Shown: positions 35,483 through 48,185, numbered from the stretch's first letter. The stretch is DNA of 64,000 nt from Phragmites australis (GCF_958298935.1 NC_084921.1:53245001-53309000); one strand, 5' to 3'. Notes: generated from the sequence alone by a model not told the origin. A program made the numbers and translations.

Positions 35483-38400
35483 TTACAGTTGAACCTCCCT
35501 ACCATATACCCAGCTAAAAGGCATTGTACCAGCTTTCTTGGCTCTGCTTTGGGCCCTCTCATCCAGCCTCCTGATCCTTGCAGCAAGGGTGCAAAGGTAG
35601 TCCTGGGCTTTCTGCCCCTCGCTGGACAGGCCGATCAGGTCAACCACCTTCCACCTGTTCACAAGGAACTCAAGGATGTCCGCGTAGTCCCTGGCGGTGT
35701 AAACATCAAGCCTCTGTGCGACCATGGAGAAGTGATCAAATAGCTTGTCGTCCTGCCCGTCGAACATCAGGTGGGCAGGCATTGAGATCTTCTTCTTCAT
35801 CATGTCAGCTAGAGCAAGCACGGTGCCATCAGGGTCAATCTCAAACAGCTTCTCAACAATCTTGGTGTAAGCAGTTTCATGCCGCTTCTCATCTGAGGCG
35901 ATAATGCCACAGATTTGTGCAAGCTTTAGGTCACCATAGTCCTTGGCATGGCGAGCAGTGTTCCCGTGTGAGATGAAGGTCGCCCGCTCTTGGAAGGAGG
36001 TGTAGATGAAACCAAGATAAGGATTATTCTCAGTCCTTGGATCCTGAAAAGGTCACAGTGAAGAAAGTACACATTAGTTCTAGGTAGTTATTAGCCAAGG
36101 CAGACAAAAATCTTCAACAGTTCAAACTGAGCGAAAGAGAATTATACAAAATTGAAAATTGAACCAGTTTGAAAAAAACACAAGAAAAATTGCTCGAAAA
36201 GTATATGGCATCTTGAGTTACTATCGCTGTCAAAAGAGCTTCATGAAGAATCAAACTCTCAACTAGCCAAGAGAAACACTTCAGAAGCATGAACAGCTGA
36301 ATGAACATGTCAAGGTTCTAAACCATGTGACGTTAAATAGGTAAGAAAAAAATATGTTACCATTCCAGAACCAATAAGGTACTGAATCGTCTTTTCAATT
36401 TGTCTCGTATCCACCCTCCCAGTGAGGAACAGATACTTATTTAGGAGGTCACCATGCCTGTTCTCCTCAGCAGTCCATGCCCTCGTCCAAACAGACCAGG
36501 CAGTTGGGCTTGCACCTGTCTCATCTCTGACACCATCGAGGGTGTTGAGCATAGTCTGGTATGTTGGAAGAGCTTCCTCAGTAATCATGTCTCCAACCAA
36601 ACAAACAAAATAATCATCAGGGATTTCTTTGGCACGTTCTCTGAGCTCCTTAACTTCATCATGGAATCCATCAGATGCTGGGTCAGGGAGGAAATCCTGT
36701 GGCTGCCAACACTTCTCGACTGGCTTTAGATGCGTCAGGATATTATCTCTAGCCCAGTCATCAAGAGACTTGAATATTTCAATCTTCTGAGAAGGCATTG
36801 AATGTGTAACCTGGACATGTACCTCCCTTGGAGGAACAAATGGCTTCTTACTGTCAACCCTGGAACAAATTTATAAAAAAGTAGATCAATTACCAGTTAC
36901 ATGATGACTCCATCACTCGCTTTGCGCATATTATGGAACAAATTTAGACTATAAGAGAAGACAGATGTGAATGTGGTTCAAACAGGTGGCAACTCTGGTA
37001 CAAGTGAGATCGTGGTTGTAATATACAGTCAGATTATAAGCTCAGTTCAAGCCACTAATGAACATGACCGCAAAGCACATCTAAATCCCAGCCGACTTGT
37101 AATGATTATCATCACTACTCTCCAGTTTGTTTCCAATGAGCGTATTTATATGCATTCAGATGTTCAAACCACTTTGCTGGCTTATGTTAGGTATGTATCT
37201 AGGATGGGGGTGTATGGCACAGCAGAATAATAAACAGAGGCACACACATGGTTCATGTATCTAACTGCACCGATAAATTAACAGTCATACTTGTTCTCCT
37301 TTGTATGAAATAAAGAGTACCGATAAATTAATAGTCATACTTTTTCTCATTTGTATGAAATAAAGAGTACGGCATAAGGAAGACCATGTGCAAAAGCTTG
37401 AAAATAGATAATGAATAGAAGTCATGAAATCAAAACTGAAATCCAGCTTTACATATGCAGGAGAGTTTTCCAATATACTGGAGGGTGGCATGACCTAATA
37501 CTTAGCATATGGCTGTAAGCAAAAGCTAACACGTAATAATTTACATAGGCTGGCAAAGGTAGTCCACTAGGTCAACCTCATGATCTTTTGGGGGGTTTCC
37601 TTAAAGGTTTAAGAATTCAATCAGTTATGGTCATAATATTTATATTTTGACAAAAGAAGTAGAATGTGCATAAATAACCAGATTGTACTTAGGCTTCTAG
37701 CCTCCAGAGATTATCAGGTATGCATATAAATGCAGTTAGTTAGTAGCTAATATCATTGACCTTATCCACACTACATGACTACAGTCACATGCTGTATCCC
37801 ATACAAATTATGATGTGATCCCCACCATGTACATGTATCAATGCAAGTATAGCATTCTCATAATTAGTTCTTTCTTGATGTGTCTTAAAGCACTTGATAT
37901 CAACTTGATATCACTGTCACCGAGCAAAATATCCTAGACGAAAAGAAACCAAAAAGGAATTGCAGAAGTAGAAATAAGACTGGGTGCAACTATGATCAAC
38001 CAGTCAGCTATGCTTGTCTAACATTCCAGCCAGTTCTAACACAAAAACCTACACGTGGGCTCAAAGTAGGTTCGATTAAGTTAGAACTGGAAAATCCACT
38101 TAGATAAACTTCACATAGCAGTATCTATGAAAGAAACAATAAATTTATCCCAGCATGGAACCTGGATGGGCTTCTATTTACGAATTAATATTCCTATGAT
38201 ATGGGCATATGGCACAATCAGTCAGTCTTATTCCAATGTTAGATTGTAGTTACTGACTTCACAAACCCCATCAGCCCAAGCAGATGAACAACATAGACCT
38301 GACATAAGCCAGCAACCTAAGAGCCCAGTGGTACTGGTGAGCAAATCAAATTAAATTCCACATACTGAGAACATGGCACGGACCACGGGCTACCAAATGG

Positions 38401-39341
38401 AGCTAACAACGATGGGAGACACTCTAACTCAGATCTTTGTCTCCAACGCAAGCTAACCGATAGTGAAGTAAGCTACACCATGATTACAGGTTCTTGAACC
38501 TGATACGTACCACCGATTTCCATAGCCAGTACACCAGCTACATCACTGTTCACTGCAACTGAAAGCTGGTATGGTACCACGTCTGCAACGATTCTAGGAC
38601 GCACAAAAAGGGTTCCGGGACAAGTTGAAGGTCCCGGGAAATTTAATGCCGAGGAAATACGGCATCAAAATAAATTTGAAAAGGACTGACACAACGGAAA
38701 GGGGTACGCTTCGCTTGCTGTTGACGGCAAAGCAACCGATTGCTCAGGAGCCGGGACTACGCCGGTCCCGGTTCAGCCGCACAGAGAAAACGGCCTACCC
38801 ATGCAGAATTAAATGGCAAAGCTGCAACCTTTGCGCCTGATCTGAGGAGACAACGGGATGCAGCGCCCATGTGCGAACGTTGGCGCCACCGAGACGCGGG
38901 GGGGGGGGGGGGGGGGCTCGTCGCGAACAGGGACGAATCTGACAAGCCTGACACAGGCAGGCACCCAGAAGGAAGAAGAGGAGAGAGAGAGAGAGAGAGA
39001 GATAAATCTTGATCCAACATTGCGAGCACCGGGGGCGGCTGCGCGAGTGACGCAGCGACAAAGCCCGGATTACCAATCCACAATAAACGCGCCTAAATCC
39101 TGCGTGGTGACGAAGACGCGGCGCCGCTAGACAGAGCAAGCGGTTCATCCAATCCAAGAAACCAATCTAGCAACGGAAGGAACTCAAAGAGGGCAGACCA
39201 GCCGCGGGCGGCTTACTTGGTGGAGGGGGTGGAGGCGACGGCGAAGACCCTGACGCTGCCTCGGCGGCGGCGGCGCGCTGCGATGGGAGGGGAGAGGCGT
39301 AGGGTGACGTCGTGGGGGTGGAGCGCCATCCTGGAGGCCAT
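35483..39341 (-). CDS. SSI2: Plastid stearoyl-ACP delta-9 desaturase (FAB2/SSI2 type), three exons, 394 aa
   Basis: Exons on the minus strand: 39217-39341, 36361-36859, 35483-36043; GT-AG introns, phases consistent, TAA stop. This soluble di-iron enzyme of the plastid stroma converts 18:0-ACP to 18:1-ACP using ferredoxin. Residues 1 to about 35 are Arg/Ser/Ala-rich ([18 protein letters not shown]), a plausible transit peptide. The mature protein has the family core: [30 protein letters not shown] (first ligand helix), EENRH at 173-177 and DEKRH at 259-263 (iron-binding E/D-E-x-R-H motifs), and the C-terminus [11 protein letters not shown]. All ligands are present, so the gene appears functional. 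A second in-frame Met at codon 5 could also start translation. Intron 1 is 2357 bp, with a tandem 50-bp duplication and a long G run. Confidence 0.96.
37271..37370. repeat. Tandem 50-bp duplication in desaturase intron 1
   Basis: 37271-37320 and 37321-37370 are the same 50 bases with three differences; each starts CGATAAATTAA and ends AATAAAGAGTAC. A recent local duplication; no function evident. Confidence 0.92.
38898..38916 (+). repeat. 19-base G homopolymer in desaturase intron 1
   Basis: Nineteen G on the plus strand, so a C run in the pre-mRNA. It lies about 300 bases inside the first intron (after exon 1), close to a short GA repeat at 38981-39001. It may be length-polymorphic or mis-assembled. 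Confidence 0.9.
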
Positions 39342-39530
39342 CGCTTTGCCGCCGCCAAGCTGCCGGTGTTGGGAGGGGCACTGGCGGTGGGCTGCTCCTC
39401 GTGAGATTGGGATGTGGGTGGTGGTGGTGGCTACCGGCGAGAGAGATGGAGTCCTGGCGCGTTGCCTCGTGCGATCTCGGGGTTTTGGGAGCGCAGCAGA
39501 GCAACGAGTGCCGACTGTGCACGGGCCACG

Positions 39531-39537
39531 TATTTAT
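39531..39537 (-). promoter_or_regulatory. TATA-like box of the desaturase gene
   Basis: ATAAATA on the minus strand, 190 bases upstream of the ATG, with an ACGT core (ATACGTGG) directly upstream of it. This fits a short 5' UTR of about 160 bases. Confidence 0.5.
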
Positions 39538-39599
39538 GTCTTTTTCTCTCCGGGCTTCGGTGACATTCTATTTAACATCCACATCCTGCTCTGAAGCGT

Positions 39600-42350
39600 A
39601 TAGACTCACGAAGTCTCGTATTTTATATTTAGTAATAATTGTCACTTTCTGAGACTGATAAATAAGTAATTATCTTTTTTAAAGAAGCTTAGACATAAAT
39701 GTGTAAATTAGCTCTTACACGGAGCATTCGCTACATCGTCGGTCACAAAGCCACCGAAATTAGCCTCCAACGGAGGTCGAATCCGAGACCAGCACACGAG
39801 AGTGCTACTTAAGTGCTGCAGACCGTTCGGTCGCAGTCTCGTTCTCCGTTCGTCATTTGTCCAAGTAGTCAAATTGTTCTTTTCTTCGAGGAGTCTAAAC
39901 CTCGTTTTCCTTTGGGTAGGAATAAAGAAAGCAAAGCATACGGCTTTGCTTATTGGAAAACCAAACCATCGTGACCTTAAAAGTATCAAATCCTGTAATG
40001 ATCCTACTAGATATTTTCGTCATATCTAAATGCATGCTTTTGACGGTTTACAGCATTTTTATGTTTGAACCTTTTTTAAAATAATTTTTTTTAAAAAAAA
40101 CCCTTGTCTTCTAAATTACAAAAAATATTGTTTCAGGCTAAATGGGCTGACCCGCCAAAGGTTTGATCACGCCAGCGTAGCCAAAAGATTTAGATTCGAA
40201 AATGTTTATTTTAAAAGTTTAATTTAAAAGGTTTGAAAATAAAAAAAAACTCTACTTGAGTGCATGACTAGACAATAAATCTTGGATAGCATGTGATAGG
40301 CTCATATGAAGCATGAAGAAATATGGTTGGGGATACTAACTTGTCGAGTAGCTGTAAATAATTTTCTTTGTCGTGCCAATTATTTTAGACGAATTACGCA
40401 AAGTTCCTTTTTTTAAGCGGGACAAAGTCATGCAAAGTTCCTATAACATTTAAGAACTATAGAAGGGGATTAAATTGTACTAGTACGTTTTTCACGTCAG
40501 TTCAGTGTCTTGAAACAAAAAAGTATTTTTATGGTTGCACCTGACCTTACTTTCGCGCTAGTTATCTCCTCTACAAAACCTATTTGTGGTAATCGAGTAA
40601 CGTGCGACTAGATGCAAACTAATATGCGACGAATTAGCCTAGTAGGAAAAAATCGCAGAAAGGAGTGAACGAGAAAACAAGGTGGGTGGGATTGTATCTA
40701 GAGTTCTTGCGCGATCACTTTTTGGCTAAGATCTCCGAAAGGCAAATGTGATGCCTCTAATCCATCTATTTCCGATCAACGGCTTACAGCAAGATAAAGT
40801 TAGTTGATTTCATGCAGCAGTAAAGTCAGTGGATCAGATTCACGCTAACCTTTCTTAGAAACAAATTCTATAAAACTTTGTTCAGAAAGATTCTTATAAT
40901 ATTTTATTTATATTATCTATCATCTAATTTAATAACTAAGTTAAAAAATAAAAACATATCACCATAAAAAAAATTAAATCCAACCGCCCTGCTTCAACCC
41001 ACGGGCCACGCCACGTCTCACTTCAACGTGCGGCAGTAGGTGGCACGCGGCGGGAGGCGCCCCGCCAAGGCCGCGTACGTCTCCTGCCGCAAGCGGCAGG
41101 CACGCGCGTTACAGCTGCCACCGGTGGAGACGAGGCGGTGAGGAGCCTCCCGTCCCGGCGCGCCAGGGTGACAAGTGTGCTGGTCGAGCCCGCTGCCCGC
41201 CCGTCGGCACTCGGCAGCCTTGCGGGGGATGCGCCGCGTGCTCGTGTGCGTCGTGGCACAGCAGCAAAAGGGCCAAAAAGCCCGCTTGGTTTTACGCGGG
41301 AGCCGTCGATGTGTCTCGATGATACCGAGGCTGGCGGCGACGGGGAGGAGGGCGAGAAAAATACTCGGCGTGCGCGGGAATGATTCGATTCCTTGCCGCT
41401 GCCGGTTGGCACGCAGCGCAGTGCGTTGGACTGTGCATGTAGGACACGCTGCTCTGGCTCTGCCATCTGGTTGCTCTGTCGCGTCGGCGAATGCGCCTTG
41501 GCGTCTCCAACTCCTGCATTGACTAAAACTACTTGTCTTGAACCGTACCCTGCTGGCGACCGGTGAACATGGGGAGCGAAGTTGTAATGCAAGGTTCTTA
41601 TGGAAAAGATTCAACTATCTTGTTAGCACATTTTAAGCACCTAAAGTAAACTTAAGCACATGTCCTCACTATAAACACCCACCACATGTGACGTGGCATA
41701 AATAAAAACTCATTATACATGTTTTTAACGGCCTAAAGTCCGACCTACTGTGCTATGTTGTACGATACCAGCTATTTTGATCGACCATCATCTGTCACTG
41801 CTTGACTTGCTCTTGCTGTTTTTAGCTTGAACGTGGCACTACAAAGGAATGTGTCCGGTGATAATCAGAAATTCACAATTGCTCGCGCGCAGAGAGATGA
41901 AACCAACAACTAAACCAACGGCCAATCTTTGCAGGCCGAGAACAACAGACCCCTGAGAAGAACGGCCCAAATTACTCCTCTCCTTGTCTTTTTTGTTTTT
42001 GCTAGGGGAGGCGAAAGCCGTGATAAACATAAACACTAACAGGTATAATAGCCTACATCTAGGACTATATCAGATGCAAGAATGCATGCACATGAACACG
42101 TCCACAACGAATGCAAAATAGACTCCCAGGCAAAGCCCGAATCTTTATTTGAACCGTCCACAACGAATGCAACAATATACCACCAAGTTTTATGCTACGC
42201 ACATCACCAAAAACCTCATAAACTCTCGAGACAAACGAACAAATCAACCCAACTACGTGTGCAGTTGAGTGCAGCAGGGCACGCACTGGGGCCAACCACC
42301 AACGGATCAACCAAGTACACTCCCCCTATTGTACAATACAGTGCAGTGCA
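39600..42350. other. Intergenic region with a GC-rich island at 41018-41614
   Basis: The second copy of a dispersed repeat lies at 40862-40942. The island at 41018-41614 is open in several frames on both strands (two overlapping minus frames of 198 and 189 codons), as expected for GC-rich DNA with few stop codons. None of the translations shows a recognisable domain. It could be an old captured gene fragment or an unmethylated GC island; no gene is called. Confidence 0.5.
42144..42149 (-). terminator. Candidate poly(A) signal of the CBSX6-like gene
   Basis: AATAAA on the minus strand, about 200 bases beyond the stop codon of the CBS gene. Confidence 0.45.
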
Positions 42351-45300
42351 TCAAGATGTTGTCGGACTAGGAAGAGCACTCCTCGTAACGGCGTTGAAGA
42401 TTTCGGTGTAGCCCACCACGCCGACGAGGATGCCGTCCTCCTCCGACTCCGGGTCCGTCACCCAGACGTGTGTGGCCCGGTGGGATAGCATCTGAGCCAT
42501 GACCGCCGCAAGGGAGCTCGTGCTCTTGCACATCAGTGGCATGCTCCTGCCCCGGTGGTACATACTCCTCGTCCGCCCGACCACCATCTGGTTCACCTGG
42601 CTGTTCAGGAACCCGATGCTCCTGCTGCTGAACTTCTTCGCCCTGGGCGAGGGTCTGGGTCCGATCTCTTCCACCGGTGATGAGCTGATGGGAGGCTCTG
42701 GGACAGCTGAGATGGGCGTTGACATGTTTTCATCGGCACCGATGACAAACTGCCCAGCTGAAAGGTTCCTCAGTGCCCATGCAGCTGAAACATAGTCACA
42801 TTTCCACAGTTTGTAAGTAGAGATGTCTCCAAGTATCTTGCGAATTCCATTTGGCGTTGTCTCGACTACAGCAACGGCGCATGGGTCTTGAGGGATCTTC
42901 TGAATTGCTTCCATGGCGGGCGCAGATGCTTCTACGTGACAGTAGTGTGGATTGATGGCTCCAAGAGAAGATATTTGAGTCAGTGGAATGGGAGCAAGAG
43001 CACCAAGGCATCCAATAAGGAACCGGAGAACATCTTCCCTTGAGAGGCAACAAAACTTGTATGCGGAATTGGTAAATGAGGGCAGCTGCCTGCTGCTGCT
43101 GGCTGCGCTTGGAGATGTTGATTCCATGTTCTTCAGCCATTTGCCATTGTAAAGCAATGAAAACCGCTTGGTAATGCCTGTCCAGGTCCCGCTCTTGCGA
43201 ACAAGGAAGCGCTTCACTCCATGCCTCATCAGCTCCAGTGCGTCGATCAACCTTGCAAGACAAAAGAACCTTATTTGAGTAACAGGTGGCACATGCCACA
43301 GTACATTTGAAAAGGATGTAATTCTTAGGAAGGTAAACAACCAAAGATGCAGGGAAGTATGATAATCTGAAACAGATAAAACATCACAGCAAATTCAGGC
43401 TTAGTTCATATACACATTCAGAAGGTTTTTTTCCACGGTAATATAACTATTTTATCAGTTGTGAGAATCTGAACCATGTGCCAATTCTGGGTATTTCCAA
43501 ATCATTCTTAGGCATGATTGGACTGCCTTGCATGAGTCATGGACTCATGAGTGGACTCATGTATTTAAATGACTGTTTTCTCTCATGTATCAGTTAACAA
43601 CCTATACAGCTTCCACACAATTGTAAAATGTTACCTTCCTAATTCTGACATTGCATTGCGACACCCACTTTGTTCCCTCTTATCACAAACAGAATCAGAA
43701 AGACAAGTTCTGTGCCACTTGAAAATCATATGGCTTGTTAAGTATGGAACAAAATGCTTGCAACTGGGGTTGATCACATCATCATATTACAATATGAAAC
43801 TGTTGTCTTACGTTCAATGAAGAAAATTGCACAGCTCAGCACCAGACCATTGGGGTACCAACAATTTGTTGCTACTGTCGAGTTATTATACTTAAATTTA
43901 TTCAGATCCACTTTTATACATTTGTTGCAACCAACATGCACTATCGTTATTTTTCACTAAAAAGTAAATTTACTGTAACTAAGATAAAATATATAAGCTC
44001 ATCCCAAATGTCAGCAAGCAAACATGATAGCATTAATTTTCAGCTAATAACTGTGTAATTGAAAATCAACAGGCAAGTAGAGTAAGTCAACTACTTAATA
44101 GACAGACAAATGAAGCAGGAAAAAAGAAATAGATGATTGTATATGTGAGGCTGGTAACTGTAGTTTTTTTCTCATGAGGCCGTTCCAACGCCCCTCAGTC
44201 ATCAGTTTGCTCCGGAGATATTACTTCAGAAGTCAGAAAATCCAAAGCATGCCATGTCAATTTACCAATGCAAGAAATAAAATATGTGCAGGTACAAGCA
44301 CAAATGCAAGTTCATAGTCCATACTTAAAGCAAGACGAGCAAGTTATTACAGTGTCTTTAACTGTTTGGCTAAAACATAGAAGTCATAAAAGTTAATAGA
44401 GAAGACAAAAACCACACTGGAAAACAATGGAACTAACTAACTATTGGAAAATTCATTATAATCCTGGAAGCAAGGAGTATACAACACTATCCTGCGATCT
44501 TACGAACTAGGGGAGCAACAACTAAGATGCATAGATGGCGATAACCTATCAAATCTGGGTTATTTGTAGTCCAACGAGTTATAACTTTCTCTACAATTGG
44601 CTAAATAATATTTTTAGTGGACAAATGATTTCTACATTACATTTATAATGATAATTAAGGCGGCAGTTTGCCTTTGCAAGCGTTACTTTGCTTTGGGTAT
44701 CAAGTATCAAAGGAAAGCTTCCCACATCTATGCAGGGACAACATATCGTACATCCATTGGTGCTAGGGAGATGTCAAGAGAGAGAGAAATGAGTTAGGAC
44801 CAGGATGTAGAAATGGATGCTAAGGTTTCATATTGATGCTAACATTATTTTAGTAACAAAATTAAATACTTTAAATTATCTTAGTGCTAAGGGATAAAGT
44901 AGAAGCTGCTAAGAGAGAGAGAGATGATGCTAGATAACTACCCTTAGCACCTAACTCAAGGGGTAGCAGATGTACGTGCTCTAGCATACTAAAGCCAAGG
45001 AAATTCTAGTTTGCTGCATTTTTCCATATGAAATTCCTTCGTAGCAATAGTGATTCCATTACACATGGCCACCAAGGCACCAACTTATACGGAACAAAAT
45101 GGAAGAACAGGTTAAGACATCTGCATTCCTTTTAGCACATAAGCATCAACCCCAAGGTCGCACAAACCAAGTAAAAAAAGGGAAAAGAAAAGAGGCATAT
45201 TAGAGTCGCTGTCTTAAAGACATTTTATCATATCACGTCAATCCTTTTTTGGTTTCACCCTCAAAATTCATGGTAACAAGAGCAAGGTAGGCAATTAGCA

Positions 45301-46925
45301 TTTGCATTCTACAAAGGGAACCTACCAATCCATTTGCAAGAGTAATCTAACCACAAACCCATGTGATCTCTAAAAAAATCAGATGGGATAGGAACAACCT
45401 TTGCCCACATCTTTCTCCAGAAGTAAAACTACTAAGATACGTAAATACAAATATCAACCACCAGATCACATAAATAAGGCAAAATAGCCCTCATAGCACT
45501 CCCTGACATGCACTTTCCTCTTGTACCATTATTCTTTGCTACCTTGCAAAAATAGCATCTGATTGCTATGAGCCATTGCTCCGGCTAGCACTACATTAAC
45601 TTTTCACGTTTTCTGCTTCTTCCATCTTCCCTGATCAAGTGCGAACATAATATGACCCATATTTAAACAAAACAAAACGCCCAGCAAAAGCAAAGCAACG
45701 GCACAAGTTCAGGCAGCCGATTATTCTGAAAATAGGACCCAAATTTTAACAAGAAAACAGACATCAGCAGAAATTTAACAAGAACTTCAGAACATTGTAC
45801 AGAACATTATCTTACACACTAAACTTGTTCGGAACTTCAAAAAAATGCCCAGGAAAACAGACAGTAGCAAAATGTGCGATGTGAGATAAAGCACATACAA
45901 GAACTCTAGCTTACACACTGGCTCTTACAAAATTCAATGCTACTATCCTATTGAATCTCACAAATTCAATCCTTCCCTGGGGTCAGGGATCCAGACCGGC
46001 TTCTAGTGACTGGACCTGGGCTTGTAGGAAGCGGGTGTTTTCTCGCGTCCCGACTTTTTCTGTTCGACCGACGTAAATATTGTTGCGTGAGGGCGAGGGC
46101 TAGACGGAGGAACTCTCCGTTGAAACCGAGTGCTATTTTTGCAAGGAAAGAAAAAATAATGGTACAGGGGGAAACTGCATCTCAGGGAGTGCTATGAGGG
46201 CTATTTTGCCCATTAATAAAATGCTCACGAAGCAGCAGTAAAAAGCAGGGATGGATGCAGCTGAGCACAAACCACAGTAATAAACTAGAAGACTAGAACT
46301 ACCGCCGCCAACGACGTGGAATCGCTCCGTTGAGAGATGCCAACAGAACACATCAAAGGTACTACTTGTTGGACACAATTTAGCAGTCATATCGCGGGAA
46401 GATTCCACTACGCTCACGGATCAACGAAAACACACGAAATCGCACACACGTATCGATCAGTTCAACAATTGGAATATGGTTAGATTCAAGAGATAGGCAA
46501 TCAAGATCCCATCTTTGGTAGTGGATAAGTCTAAACACGAACCCAAACCGAACTTTACGGCCAGATGGGCGCGATCGGATAGCAGCGGCTCAGAGACCTC
46601 ACCTCGTGCCCGGATCGATCTCCCTTAGTAGCCCGGGGTTGTGCTGCACTACCTCGGCGACCACCGCGTGCATGGCCCGGTCCCCGGCGCCGGAAGCGGC
46701 CAAGAACGCGGAGATGTCGAGCGCGGAGATCATCCCGATGAACCTCGCCCCCGAAGGCGGCTCGTCCGGCGCCGCCCGCGGGCGCCAGACGGGCACGGCG
46801 CCCTCTGGGCTGGCCGCGATGGCTCGCGCGGCGTCTTCGAGCGTGTCGGTGTCGTGCAGCTCGGCGACCTCCGGCTTGCCCACGGTGAGGTCGCCTACGA
46901 CGTGGTGGAAGAACACGGCGGCCAT
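42351..46925 (-). CDS. CBSX6: CBS-domain protein, CBSX6-like, two exons, 407 aa
   Basis: Exon 1 is 46603-46925 and exon 2 is 42351-43251 (TGA stop). The donor ACGAG/GTGAGG and acceptor TTGCAAG/GTTG join in phase through an Arg codon (DPGTR-LIDALEL). The protein starts FFHHVVGDLTVGKPEVAEL and carries CBS repeats: two in about residues 5-135 (VPVWRPRAA, FIGMISALDISAFLA, IDALELMRHGVKRFLV) and two in the C-terminal half (AWALRNLSAGQFVIGA; SLAAVMAQMLSHRATHVWVT; LVGVVGYTEIFNAV). Between them lie LYNGKWLKNMES and FCCLSREDVLRFLIGCLGAL, as in Arabidopsis CBSX6. CBS pairs bind adenosyl ligands; the cellular role of CBSX6 is not settled. No transit peptide is seen, so it is probably cytosolic. The 3351-bp intron holds a Mutator-like element. 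Exon 1 is strongly GC-rich. Confidence 0.93.
44748..44974. mobile_element. Possible degraded MITE in the CBSX6 intron
   Basis: GTACATCCATTGGTGCTA at the left and TAGCAGATGTAC at the right are partial inverted matches. The same GAGTTAGG/CCTAACTC, GCTAAG/CTTAGC and GAGAGAGA/TCTCTC-type blocks recur in mirrored order. The arms are poorly conserved. Confidence 0.35.
45478..46210. mobile_element. Mutator-like (non-autonomous MULE) element, 733 bp, in the CBSX6 intron
   Basis: The ends are about 80-bp inverted repeats. Left 45478-45557 starts GGCAAAATAGCCCTCATAG; right 46131-46210 is its inverse with roughly ten differences. They are flanked by a 9-bp target-site duplication, CATAAATAA (45469-45477) and CATTAATAA (46211-46219), with one mismatch. 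Long TIRs plus a 9-bp duplication define Mutator-type elements. The 570-bp interior has no transposase and no clear gene; 45950-46130 is more GC-rich than its surroundings and might be captured host DNA. Confidence 0.88.
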
Positions 46926-47640
46926 GGCCGGGTGGCGGGGCTATAAGAGCGAGTGGAGGAGGAGCAGGTGGAGGAAGAGGCTGGAGGGGCCGAGGCCGAG
47001 CCCGCCCCCGGCAAACAAGGAGGAGGAGGGGGAGCGGTCACCGGCGGCGCGGGTGCTGGGATCGCCGGCCATGTCGGTGGGAGGAAAAGCCCATTAAAGT
47101 GAGGAAGCAGACGGGATTGAAGTCGCCTGAATCTGAGGAGTGCTGCGCGCTGATGAACGATGGGTGGGGCGGAGCGATGCGAGCGGGACGAGATAGAGAC
47201 CCACCCGGCCGAGCGCTTCGCGGAGGTAGGGGAGAGGCTGACAAAGGATGGATGGGAAACTAATGCGGGGGCAGGGACGGTTTGGCACAGCTCTTTTTAT
47301 ATAAATTTTCTAGGAAATTCTCTCGTAAAAATGATTTTTAAGAAAAAAAAATTAGAAAGAAAATGATTTTACAGGAGAGTGAATCAGATGAATCTACTTT
47401 TTTCAGTTCTCAGTATCTAGTTTATTTTAGAAAATTATTTCAATAAAATCACTATAAAAACTAAAAACTGTAAACTATCATTTAACAGATTTTTTTACTA
47501 ATTTCACTCTGAAAAATGATAAAGAGCTCTACCAAATAATCTCTTAACCTTAAATTAGCTCTATGTTTTAAGATTTGGGACACTCGTATGTGATTAAAAG
47601 CATCTAAAATACAGCTAGCTTTTATGAGTTATGATTGGTC
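46926..47640. other. Upstream region of the CBSX6-like gene
   Basis: GC-rich up to about 47280, then AT-rich. A TATATAAA-like sequence on the minus strand near 47297-47305 lies about 375 bases before the start codon and is a weak TATA candidate. Open frames on the plus strand at 46606-47097 are antisense shadows of exon 1. Confidence 0.4.
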
Positions 47641-47654
47641 TAATTGATTTTACT

Positions 47655-48185
47655 GTTTATCCGAGTTGAAAAACAGTCACCAGGTAGAGTTGAGTTACAT
47701 TTTTGCTTCTCAAAATATATTTAATGTCCTATTATTTACCTTTCATATGTAAGATGTTCACCATTTGCATTCCATATATTTACCATCGGATTTCTCCAAA
47801 GGTGTGTCGTCTCTCTCACTTTGCCTACAACGCTAGCTTTTTGGAGAGTGTGTTATCGCCCGCAAGTTGACTCCACCGTTGTTTACCACGGAAGTCGCCT
47901 CCGTCACACTATTTTTACATCAATATATTGTGTGATAATTATTTATATCTCCTCATAAATCGGTCAGCATCTTGATCCTTCTCACAGTGTTGCTACGGAT
48001 GGCCAACTCTAGACAATACGGTCCCCTCTACCCTCTTATCCAGGTACTCGTCATTCTTCTTCCTCCTAAAATTACATAATCATATTGTGAAATTTGTGTA
48101 CGCAATCTCTTTTTTGTTATGCTATATTCTTTTACTTATTTGAATTGCTATATCATGTATTGATTTCATATGTATGAAACACGTG
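47655..48185 (+). repeat. Direct repeat, copy 1
   Basis: It pairs with 48249-48766 plus 49050-49150. Shared stretches include CATCGGATTTCTCCA/CTACTGGATTTCTCCA, the CCGCAAGTTGACTCCACCG/CCGCATGTCGCCTCTACCG pair, GGTACTCGTCATTCT/AGTACTCGTCATTCT and CCTCCTAAAATTACATAAT. The copies are diverged, so the duplication is old. Element type unknown; no ORF. Confidence 0.8.

Noticed and set aside
41018..41614. 198- and 189-codon minus-strand ORFs
   Set aside because: They overlap each other in different frames in GC-rich DNA, and neither shows a domain, splice pattern or conserved motif.
46606..47097. 163-codon plus-strand ORF
   Set aside because: It is antisense to CBSX6 exon 1 and its upstream GC-rich region; no protein features.
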